A DNA stretch of 64,000 bases from Aplectana chamaeleonis. Taxonomy: Eukaryota; Nematoda; Chromadorea; Rhabditida; Cosmocercidae. The notes beneath the pieces are model-generated. The model was given only the letters and a program-made list of their open reading frames with translations. It ran no database searches and had not been told where the DNA came from. The translations under genes and the position numbers were made by a program. Of the stretch, positions 55,046 through 64,000 are shown piece after piece. The stretch lies in contig JAPDOI010000137.1 of assembly GCA_029168955.1 (NCBI GenBank), positions 1,447,501 to 1,511,500 of the forward strand, in the 5' to 3' direction. Numbering within the stretch: the stretch's first letter is position 1; every line of letters starts with the position of its first letter.

Positions 55046-56145
55046 ATGTACATATTTACCGGATAAAAGACCGCTTGTTATTAGGAGACGTGCGAGACCA
55101 AAGAGATAATGATAATGATTGTCATATTATATTTATGATAATGATTTTGAATACAATAATAGAATGATTGAAATTTTCAAAAATTGCCCAAAACACTAGA
55201 TCTTGATCGCTAACTTAGTGAAAGGTGAAGACTACGCGAATCGTAAAGTTTCAGCTATCACAATGCTGGCGCACAATGAAGAAAGCCAGTATCAGTGCGA
55301 TCCGGTGCACATATCATCTGATTCCAGGCCAAATTTACTCTGTTCCCTCGCGCGCTTGTGCTAAGCGAGGGTCAGGGCTGGGCACGCGTCCCGGGAAGGC
55401 GGTTTTTATTACGCACCCCCTTAGCTCGGTACCCTATTAGGCACCCCACTTTGGAAAATCTTAATCGAGTGTGTCCTCAGTAGTCGGGCGCAGCAGCCAT
55501 GATTTTCACTTCTAGATTTTGATTTTGGCTACCAAGGTATTGAATAGGGAAAATTCAGTGAATTTCAGCAGAAAAAAAGGTAGTTTAATTTCAAAACTTC
55601 AGTCGAGTGCCGTGAGGAAAAATAGTAAGAGACGGTAAGTTATGAGAAAAGATAGAGGAATTTTCATGTCATTCGTCTTGAAACAATTCAACAATTGCAA
55701 ACAATAAAACTACTACTACTGCAATATTTAATTATGTATTCTGTCGGATGCATTCATGAACAACTCTATGAAGGATTAGTTATTCTGTGTTTAATTGCTC
55801 CGACGAATAAACAAAGACTCTTTTGTGATCGGAAACTAAGTTAGGCTTTCTGCTATGCGTACACACTGGAAAAACCAGTTGTAGCCATCTGGAATTTCGC
55901 GATCCCTTGAAATTCGGCTCGCCGTGCGATATGGTGCTTGTCCGCAGCAACACAGCACACACTGTAGTGTACGCGCACACAATATTAATTAAAAATGTAA
56001 TTTATTACAGAATGCGAGGGAGAAAAGGACCGAAACCGGAGGAAATGGAAGAAAGCATCGATAGGGTACTTTCAATGTGAAAATTGTTAAAAATTTAATG
56101 TGAACCGAAAATTTTGTCGCCGGAGTAAGTATTTAGCCGTTACAA

Positions 56146-56453
56146 GGTTCATTCAAACAAACCTAGTTGATCAAAAACAGCATTAAACATGGAATCAAAG
56201 GTTACTGTGAGAAAGAGGAGAATCTGGGGAACATTCAAGTATTGATAGGTTTGATATTTAATGTGACTAAATGGTCATAAATCTCGTCCCGGTTTTACCC
56301 CGGAAACCGGGACGAGGTTTAAGGTTCTTATATCACATCAAATATCAAACTTATTAAAACTGAGGTGTTTGCCAGGTTCTCCTCTTTCTTTCAATGCTCT
56401 TACTTTTTATGTTTAATGCTGTTTTCATTCAACTAGGTTTATTTGAATAAACC
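56146..56453. mobile_element. Hairpin MITE with CTCGTCCCGG core
   Basis: The left end GGTTCATTCAAACAAACCTA is inverted at the right (TAGGTTTATTTGAATAAACC). The centre CTCGTCCCGGTTT / AAACCGGGACGAG is a perfect stem with an 8-nt loop. Confidence 0.82.
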
Positions 56454-56506
56454 CTGTCGAATCCAAAAAACTCACCCCGCTTCAACTTAGTTTATTTACC
56501 TTAATT

Positions 56507-56980
56507 AAAGGCAGCATACACGCTCGTAAACGTAATTGAGATAACTACGGAATCAGAATGGTATGGCACCGAACACAACGCCCACGCATTTTGAAGCTTC
56601 AAAAACGACCCACAATGACGCTGCATGAGTAAGAAGTGTGCCCCGCCCCTGTATCTGCCCGCCCCCTGTATTTGCCGTCTCCTCCAAAACAGGGGTGCTG
56701 GGCCATTTCCACCGTCATCGATGTGTGCGTTTTACTTGTTGTACGTATTCCACCACCTACAAACGTCGCCGACGGGGGAAATGGACCAGCACCCCTGTTT
56801 TGGAGGAGGACACAAACGCAGGGGGCCGGCAGATACAGGGGCGGGGCCAACTTCTCACTCCTGTTGAGTCATTGTGGGTCGTTTTTGACGCTTCAAAATG
56901 CGTTTGCAATGTGTTCGGTGCCATACCACTCTAATTCCGTAGTTATCTCAATTACGTTTACGAGCGTGTATGCTGCCTTT
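56507..56980. mobile_element. Foldback MITE (AAAGGCAGCAT family), copy 2
   Basis: The left end AAAGGCAGCATACACGCTCG is the exact inverse of the right end. Inner TCCAAAACAGGGGTGCTGG and CCAGCACCCCTGTTTTGGA pair. Sister of 44794-45257; the better preserved arms suggest it is younger. Confidence 0.88.
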
Positions 56981-58039
56981 GAATTTGTATATTGGATACA
57001 TTGAAAGTATCACACCTCTCCCTTCTTTTATTTACTCCAGTTTCAGTACTTTTCTCCCTCCCGTTCTGTAATAAATTACATTTTTAAATTAATATTGTGT
57101 GCGCGTCTACTCCAGTGTGCGCTGTGTTGCTGCGGACAAGCACCATATCGCACGGCGAGCCGAATTTCAAGGGATTGCGGCACTGAAGATGGCTACAACT
57201 CGGGTTTTTATAGTTCCAAAGCCATATTCAGTGCACTTGTGCTCTGCAGGGTACTGATAGCCGTTCTTTTAGCGTGATGAGAGACATGGTACTTCTCAAG
57301 GAGGAGGACACATCATTAACTTCTCTCACAAGACCTTGCAAAGTCCTTAATTTTCTTTTTTGAACGTGAACGATAGCGCTTCTGAGCGCTGTCTTTGTAT
57401 CATTGCCTCGAATCGGTTACCACCCGTGTAATCAATGAACGTTGCACCAAAGAAACATGACATCACACCAATCCTTACTTGCTACTAGATAACGGAGTAG
57501 TGTTTATTTCTTTATCCAAATAATCAAACAAATTATAGATGATTCTTAATTCATAGGGTGATTAATAAAAAACCTTGGCAGCAACTGTTAATTTTTGCGA
57601 ACGCAACCTGCATACCTATCAATAATTTGAATTCTGTGTTTTTTTTTTGAAAAGCGGAGAAGAAGATATGACAAATCAAAAGAAAAGCGTGTACTATTTT
57701 TTCCCTGAAATTCGGCAGAACATGCACTTTGTTTCTATCTGGGTGTTCGGCACCCCCCTTAGCCCTCTCCGCAGCGTCCAATTTGCACCCCTCTAAGGTC
57801 AACCGGGACGCGTGTCCAGCCCTGGCGAGGGTAGAGACAGCGAGAAAGTGTGGGGAGAAGGAGACGCAGCATACGCGCGCGGACGCACGCGATGAACGAA
57901 CATAAATTTGACTCGGAAACAGAGGATATGTTTTGACATATGCGCAACAAGCTTTCGCCAATGCACAATTGGGAACGCAGAGTGTCAGTGCGATCCGTGC
58001 CGACTGTAGAGTTCGCGTAATAATTCTAGTCTGGGGAAT

Positions 58040-58166
58040 GAACGGGGCAGCGACGGTAGATCATCCCGCCCGAATCGAAACTCCATTCTTCAGTGAGGCC
58101 GCCAACCCCGCTCGGCCAGCCGCCTGGTCCATGCGTCAGACTAAATCAAAAACGGAAACCATACAT
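58040..58166 (-). repeat. Dispersed repeat (GACGCATGGACCAGGCGGCT), copy 2
   Basis: Inverse of 42460-42590: CCAGCCGCCTGGTCCATGCG and onward, then AAACGGAAACCATACATG. Confidence 0.6.
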
Positions 58167-58652
58167 GAGTCTTTCCGTTCCTTCTGGCGAACAAAAATTT
58201 TTAACAAATATTGGGCCGAGAACTTTGAAAAAAATCATTAATTTTTTTTTGTAATTTATGCACAAGGGTAACCTATTCCCCGTTCAAATAACGGGCATTC
58301 ACTGCACAAATGTTGGGAACATCCATGCTACCTCCTCGCGCAAGACAAGCAGTTCGCGGCCAGCTCCATGCTATTTCTACAGCTAATTCCTCCAAGTCAC
58401 TGCATACGTATGTATGTAGACTCTGTTCCATTCCAAGTGAACTCATGTTTTCGGTTATCACAGCGCGGAGCGGTAGCTTTTTCGTCGAAACCTCCTTATC
58501 ACTTGTTGTATATCATCGAGGCCCACCGCTCCGCTGCTGGTGATAGTCGAAATCAAAAGGTCACTAAGGATAGCTTACCTGCCTTTCAGTGCAATTGAAA
58601 TTAGCACTCTAGTTTTCTTGAAGATTTGGTTCAAGATAAAAATTGTAATGTA

Positions 58653-59904
58653 CCAGGTCGTCCAATAATTCCTGTCCGAAAATTTTCAAAATTCTATAAT
58701 TTTCCTTAGAAGTGTTATAATATCAGGCAAGTGTTAGAACCTTCTAGAAGGTTCTCCAAAGTTCTACGTTAGGGGTATATAAGGCGCAGTCGCCGCGTCT
58801 AGCTACCAGTACAAGCTAAAATGGACCAAGGTCGAATTTGTACGTTCGTGTACTACGAGTGGCTGCTGGGCAAATACAGGGGCACTGTGGCCGCCAACAT
58901 CTGCAGAGCGTGCAAGGAGGATGCAGTGTCCCAACGCACAGTCAGCCGCTGGTTCAATCGTTTCGAGAGCGGCGACACGAGCCTCGAGGACAGGGAGCAC
59001 AGCGGGAGGCCTTCTACGGTGGATGATGATGAAGTCCATCGCTGTATCAAGGAGAAGCCGGAAGCCACCGCCCGTGAACCGGCGACGGCACTCGCCTGCA
59101 GCAAGTCCACCATCCACAATCGACTCAACTTACTAGGCTACCACAAAGTTCTGGCCCGTTGGATCCCCCACCGTCTGACGGACGCCAACAAGCAGAGCCG
59201 CGTGGCCGTCTGCCAATCCCTCCTCCTTCGTCCGCATCGCAAGGAGTTTATCGAGGACCCAGTCACTGGAGATGAGAGCTGGGTCCTCTACGACAACGTC
59301 GCCCGCCGTTCCATCTGGATCCCGCGCGGAGAAGAGCCGCCGACGACGCCGAAAGCCGACCTGCACCCGCTGAAGATCATGCTCTGCTACTGGTGGGACA
59401 CCAAGGGCATGCTGTATTTCGAGCTGCTTCCACAAGGCAGCGATCACCGCCTCCATCTACACCGATCAGCTCGAGAAGCTAGTCGCCGCCATCCGAGAAA
59501 AGCGTCCCCGATGGGCCTCGGTCCACCTGCTGCACGACAACGCGCGCCCCCACGTGGCGAAGGAGACCCAGCAGAAGTTGGCGACGCTTGGCTGGGAGAC
59601 GGTTGCCCATCCGCCGTATTCCCCGGACCTTGCCCCCTCCGACTACCACTTGTTCCGCCCGCTGAAGCACCATTTGGCCGGAAGAAAATTCACCAACTAC
59701 GACAACCTCAAATCCGACATCGCGGACTTCTTCGAGTCGAAGCCCCCGGAGTTCTGGGCGAAGGGCATCGGCGACCTGCCCAATCGATGGGCCACTGTTG
59801 TGTATAACTGTGGTGATTATATTGTTGATTAGACTTGTTTTTCAATAAAATTGAAAAAATTAAGAATGGTGAATTTTTCGGACAAGAATTATTGGACAAC
59901 CTGG
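58653..59904 (+). mobile_element. mariner transposon (1.25 kb)
   Basis: TA at 58651-58652 and 59905-59906 flanks inverted ends CCAGGTCGTCCAATAATTC and the complement of CCAGGTTGTCCAATAATTC, with similarity over ~33 bp. It encodes one D,D34D transposase. The coding part is strikingly GC-rich with C/G-ending codons against an AT-rich surround, suggesting relatively recent arrival. One frameshift makes this copy probably inactive. Confidence 0.93.
58821..59832 (+). pseudogene. mariner transposase with one frameshift
   Basis: About 336 residues if read through the break. The N-terminal helix-turn-helix region has the mariner signature (SQRTVSRWFNRFESGD, LEDREHSGRPS). The catalytic triad is visible: VTGDESW, LLHDNARPH and YSPDLAPSDYHLF, with 34 residues between the last two Asp (D34D). 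WVPHRLT is present as WIPHRLT. Frame 58821-59807 leaves register near 59435 after LLPQG, and the correct frame continues at 59436-59832, consistent with a 1-nt insertion. The overall layout resembles cecropia-type mariners. Confidence 0.9.
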
Positions 59905-60060
59905 TAGAAGCATAGTTTTTTTCCGATTCAAGGTTATTTGACAAGAACAACCTCATTTGCAGTTCATATTTCTCTAAATTCTTTACGACTCAGTCAGTCT
60001 AACAAGAAAGTGACCGGACCGGGCTGCTAGCTTTGCCAAGACACTCGTGCTCTCCTGATA

Positions 60061-60120
60061 GACTACCCTCGTAAGAACACCCTACTAGCTGCCCGAGTAA
60101 TAGATGAAAAAAGTTATGAG
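60061..60120. repeat. Single arm of the AGCTGCCCGAGTA MITE family
   Basis: ACTAGCTGCCCGAGTAATAG and AAAAAAGTTATGAG match an arm of the 6780-7087 element; the partner arm is missing. Confidence 0.55.
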
Positions 60121-61790
60121 CATTTTTTTTTGAAACGAAGCGACAAGAATGGCGAGCGCTGTGTCATCGGTTCCTTCAACTTTCCCGTCGAGCTAACGAG
60201 GGAGGGGTTTAGAGCGGTATGCTCATCTGCAAAAACCAATATTGTTAGTATCTCTTGGGCATCCATAGTAAGACGTGCTTGGTAGGCCGCCCCGAGCTGC
60301 TGTTTCAAAGAAAACATAAGCTGAATTCGGCAGTTTTTTGTACTCGTTGTATCTTCCGGTAGTAGCAGTAATATTTCGAAAATCCGAAAACGGACCCCAT
60401 ATTCGTGTTTAGTGCCCAAAATAACCGTCTTTGGCGTAGAATCCGATTATGGTCCTCGCAGCTGCCCAAAACCACTCTGAAAAATTATAGGCGCTGTCTG
60501 CCACATTTTTGTACCTACTGTACCTTCCAAACCACACACTAGTCTTTGAAAAATCCCGTAAAGAACCTCATAATTGTGTTCAGCCTTCGAAACAACCCCA
60601 TGAGGAACGTTTGGGTGCAGGCACATTTTCCAAACTTTGTACAGACTGATAGTGCTCTGTACTTGTACGGATTTTCCATAGGGCGTTTATTTACACCGAT
60701 TTAAAGGTTCTGAAAGCGCTTTGAGAAGTATTCCAGATTTGACCAAAAGTTCTCTCAAGTGCATTATTTGGGGGCGCTGATCACGGATCTAGGGTTTATT
60801 TGACGAATTTGCGAAGTTTCCGACTTGATTCATTCGAAGCTTCGCCGCGGGGGCAGGGTCACGCATAGCGCTGTGATGAGCGGTGCGGCTCCCTTCCGTG
60901 AACAGGAAATTGTTGCGGCCGTCTTCCCCCGGCATAAAAATTCTTGCGGCTTCCCCAGGTTCGACGTGAATGTGATCGGTAAAAAATTAGCAAATTTCGA
61001 TGGTTTTGAGCAGAAATTGAAGTTACTTTTATATGTCGAGCATATTTTGAAAGTATTTACTCTATTACAAATGGATTCCGCCTGATGACCAGCGGAGGCT
61101 GCGACCCGCTGCCTCTTACCGCCGCCCAAGGCTGCGGCTCCCCTCTGTGATCATCACAGCGTGAGCGTAATACTGAGCGGGAAAAACTTTGAGGACAAAG
61201 CGCGACTTTTGAGATTTCCAGATTTCTACGACAGGCGTGGCCAAAATTGCGTCTCTCGAGATTCTGAGGCCGGTTTGTCGATTTTTGATAGATTGCGGTA
61301 GATTACGATGGGTATACGGTAATTTGATCGAAGTCTCGTATTGACTTTAAATTCTATGCGTTTTTTGGGAGGGGAGCTGAATACGAATTTGACCTTCATT
61401 TACCGATTTTCGAATTATTGGGGTAGTTTTGAGAGCGTCACAGTTGACGGTGGCGACAAAAATGTTCTCGAACATTGCCGTGGCGTCTCATGCCACCGAC
61501 TGGCTTTGAGGCAGGACCGTCGCGGCGTCGACCACTTTGTCGTTCCCTATGACGCCGCATCAGTCGCCCCCGTCGCCGAGCGTAATCGATATTGCATCGC
61601 CCACCGTTTTTCATCGATGCGAGTAAAGCCGCAACTTCGACTCTGCAGAACCACTATGGCCACAAAATTACGCAGCGGCTTCTCTTCTGCGACGCGCCTC
61701 TAGCCTGGGTCTGCTTTTTCCACGGAACGGAAAACGGCTGTTGTGAGCTACTGCTAGCGTAACCCTGTTATGAGGTGCGGAGCGTGATTA
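60121..61790. other. Stretch with old diverged repeat units, no gene seen
   Basis: Several diverged blocks of the type ATTCGTGTTYAG followed by CCAAAATAAC recur near 60400, 60570, 62610 and 63115, suggesting an old repeat. No exon or RNA gene recognised. Confidence 0.4.
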
Positions 61791-62351
61791 TAGGGGTCCG
61801 CAGAGTTGAAGTCGCGCCGTTGTTCGCAGCGATGAACAGCACTGGGTGATGTAATATCTATTAAATTCGTCGACGATGGCGACCGACGAGGCGTGAAGGG
61901 CGACGAGGGGATATCGCAGAGTGTATTGACGTCGCGACGGCCTTAAGGGGTCTGCAGAGTTGCAGAGACCGGCGAGTTGCTCGCCAGCGACAACAGCACT
62001 GGCGACAAAATGTAATATCGATTACATTATCGGCGACGGCGTCGACCGCTCGCCGGCAGTGATAAGGGCGACGAGGGGGCACCGCAGAGTGTGTTGACGC
62101 CGCGACGGCCCACATCACTGCCAGCGTCTGTCGCCGACGCCGTCGACGATAAGTGTTTCGATTTTGCATCGCCGCTGAGCTGTTCGCTCGCGACCACTCG
62201 CTGGTCTCTGCAACTCTGCAGACCCCTTTACATCACTGCTGGCGAGCGGCAACCGACGCCGCGATGATAATTTTTCGAAAATTTTTTTTCGCCGCGTCAA
62301 GGCTGACGTTCGGCGACCACTCGCCGGTCTCTGCAACTCTGCAGACCCTTA
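61791..62351. mobile_element. MITE of the AGGGGTCYGCAGAGTTG family, outer copy
   Basis: The left end AGGGGTCCGCAGAGTTG and right end CTGCAACTCTGCAGACCCTT are inverse partners. A second complete copy (61946-62227) is inserted inside. Confidence 0.7.
61946..62227. mobile_element. MITE of the AGGGGTCYGCAGAGTTG family, inner nested copy
   Basis: Flanked by TTA (61943-61945 and 62228-62230). Ends AGGGGTCTGCAGAGTTGCAG and the exact complement, extended through AGACC and GCGAG. It self-inserted into a family member. Confidence 0.75.
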
Positions 62352-63615
62352 TATCGTTTACCGCTAACGCAGCGCTCATGCCGAATCTGAAGCCCAAATT
62401 ATGCGCTGGGGCTGTTTTTTCCCTCTGAGGATTGATTTAAGATATTATTTGAATAAAAAACCTCACAAGGAAACTACAGTTGGTCAAGCCCTTGTAAACT
62501 GCCATAAATTACTATGAAAAAAGTTATAGGCGTTTTTCCATTGATTTTCGTACCCATGCACCTTCCAAAACGCGCAGTATTCCTTCAAAAATCTGAAAAC
62601 GGATCTCACATTCGTGTTCAGCTTCCAAAATAACGATGCTGGACGTAGTTTGGTACGGATTGTTGGTTGAGCGTTATATCAATTAGGAGGTTTTGTAATA
62701 TTTCAGTTTTGACTCAGAACTTTCTATGTGGGTTCTTTGGGTTGCTGATCACAAATCTGGGATTAATTAGTCGGTTTTCGACTTTAATTGTTTAAAGCTT
62801 TCCATTCGGGTAAAACTGAGGGCGAAACGCGACTTTCAACGACTTCCAGAATGCTGCGATACATATGACTCAAAGTCCTTGTCTGGGGGTTACTTGGAGT
62901 GCTCGGCACGAATCCGAGGTCACGGTAAGTTACGTTGGTTATACCGTAGTTTGATCGAAGACCCAAAATTTTTATGCGGGAGTTATTTGGGGTGCTGAGA
63001 ACGAGTTTGATGTTCTTTCGTCGATTTTGAATTATTAAAGTAGGTTTTACCCACTAAATGGCAAGGCACCTTACGCGACCTACAGTAGACCTCAGAACTT
63101 CGATAAGCGGGCCCAGGATTCGTGTTCAGCATCCTAGATTACCCCCGCATACAAGTCTTGAGCAAAATCCGACAAAAAATTCAAAATGCCTCGGAAAATC
63201 CCTGACAAACCCTTTCCTTTTCGCGGAACTTAGAAAGCGCTCACGACTTCTTTCGTAATGATTTTAGGCAGCTGTAAAGAGCGAGCTCGCTTTCCACGGC
63301 TAGAATGGCTCTGGAAAAGCACATTCGTGGGGAAAAGAGTAGTTCTCTTGCTAGAGTTAAGCTCAATTTTGAGAAGTTTGCTAGGTTCAGTGCCAATAGC
63401 GCCTTTTGTAATCAGAACTATTTTTCCTTCAACCGGACGTGAACAGAATTATATTCGCTCAAGTTTCACCCCAGATTATAGCTATCTGCCTTTCAACACT
63501 CTGGTGGGGTGCACCCAGCACAAATTGGGCGGCGGGTGTTCACCAATCGATTAGATTTTTCGCACTGAAACTGTTTGAAAACCTAGAGTAGAATTTCGTA
63601 CACACTGTCGCTCGC
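62352..63615. other. Stretch without recognised gene
   Basis: Diverged repeat blocks only; no exon or RNA gene recognised. Confidence 0.35.
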
Positions 63616-63790
63616 GGAGCCAAATTCCGGTCTGAAAATGCGGACTACGGCTGTTCCATCACGCGACGCAATTATAATCGTGCTGGGGGAGAGGTGAATC
63701 GTGCAGAGACCAAGTGGTTCCAGCACGATTACCATCCTATTGCGTGATGCAACAGCCTTAGTCCGCATATGCAGACCAGAATTTGGCCCC
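63616..63790. mobile_element. Short MITE related to the CCAAATTCCGGTC family
   Basis: The left end GAGCCAAATTCCGGTCTGAA and right end CAGACCAGAATTTGGCC pair, with arms continuing through GCGGACTA, GGCTGTT and CAGCACGATTA on both sides. It shares only its termini with the copies at 17.4 and 54.8 kb. Confidence 0.75.
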
Positions 63791-64000
63791 GTGATCAACA
63801 ATTAAAGTCTCATACTATTTTTTTCATTTTCGTTAGTCTCCTTCATAAATGTAAAAACGGCGTGATAATTTATTTATTCACAAAAACAAAACATGCAAAA
63901 AAAAAACAACATAAAATCGAGCACAAAAAAACCCAAAGAATACAAAATGAACACAAACACAGGTATAATAAAATAAACACAAACATAGGTAAACTCTGGT

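Larger units (their letters stand above)
55872..57209. repeat. Inverted repeat (~150-bp arms) enclosing two further foldbacks
   Basis: The left arm 55872-56022 (GTTGTAGCCATCT, CCCTTGAAATTCGGCTCGCC, GTAATTTATTACAGAA) is inverted at 57064-57209. Inside it lie the hairpin 56146-56453 and the MITE 56507-56980. Outside, a 22-bp pair with one mismatch (near 55373-55394 and 57803-57824, CAGGGCTGGGCACGCGTCCC-type) may mark a still larger palindromic element. Confidence 0.8.

Noticed and set aside
1..64000. CRISPR arrays, operons, riboswitches or phage genes
   Set aside because: No regularly spaced short repeats and no bacterial gene organisation; spliced genes show that the DNA is eukaryotic.

Overview
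This is a eukaryotic window, most likely from a nematode (probably clade V / strongylid; inferred, not proven). The evidence is nematode-like splicing (55-63 nt introns, TTTCAG-type acceptors), two spliced host genes, and very dense RTE and CR1-group LINEs, a mariner, a pogo-type transposon, hAT elements and many foldback MITEs. There is no prokaryotic gene organisation, CRISPR array or rRNA.

Host genes, both on the + strand. (1) About 4.1-13.0 kb: a protein ending in a RanBP1/Nup358-type Ran-binding domain. Three exons are secure (7907-8111, 8168-8305, 9164-9371); two 5' exons and a short terminal exon are tentative. (2) 21,429-41,884: a complete five-exon orthologue of the RING E3 ligase RNF5/RNF185 (rnf-5). 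Its 573-nt reading frame is spread over 20.5 kb because introns 1, 2 and 4 are filled with transposons. I recognise no host gene after 41.9 kb.

Mobile elements. A CR1-group LINE family with a 2A-like motif, PHD-like zinc finger, APE endonuclease, RT and CCHC tail is present as three full-length-size copies with clean target duplications (B 9400-12946, C 22652-26095, D 28445-31904). There are also truncated copies: a fragment at 2836-4042, the nested host of C at 21989-26205, a 5'-inverted copy at 33170-33511, and a fragment at 39065-39512. RTE LINE remnants lie at 1-2838, 5010-5735 and 14045-14410. Rnf-5 intron 4 holds a hAT element inside another hAT element, with a 211-bp-arm foldback inside that. 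The right third (42-64 kb) is a repeat field. It contains a TIR element with a 75-76 bp tandem array, paired MITE families, a pogo-type element with 473-bp inverted arms and an apparently intact three-exon transposase, three-level nested inverted repeats at 55.4-57.8 kb, and a mariner with one frameshift.

Most interesting points: full-length CR1 copies C and D lie in opposite orientation on either side of rnf-5 exon 2, which encodes the RING finger, so the pre-mRNA could form a multi-kilobase duplex favouring exon circularisation. The CR1 family keeps an overlapping 5' upstream ORF that ends inside or just before the 2A-like coding region, while the main frame has no ATG before the endonuclease. 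C and D share one endonuclease frameshift. The inverted copy at 33.2 kb is a textbook twin-priming product that marks the RNA 5' end.
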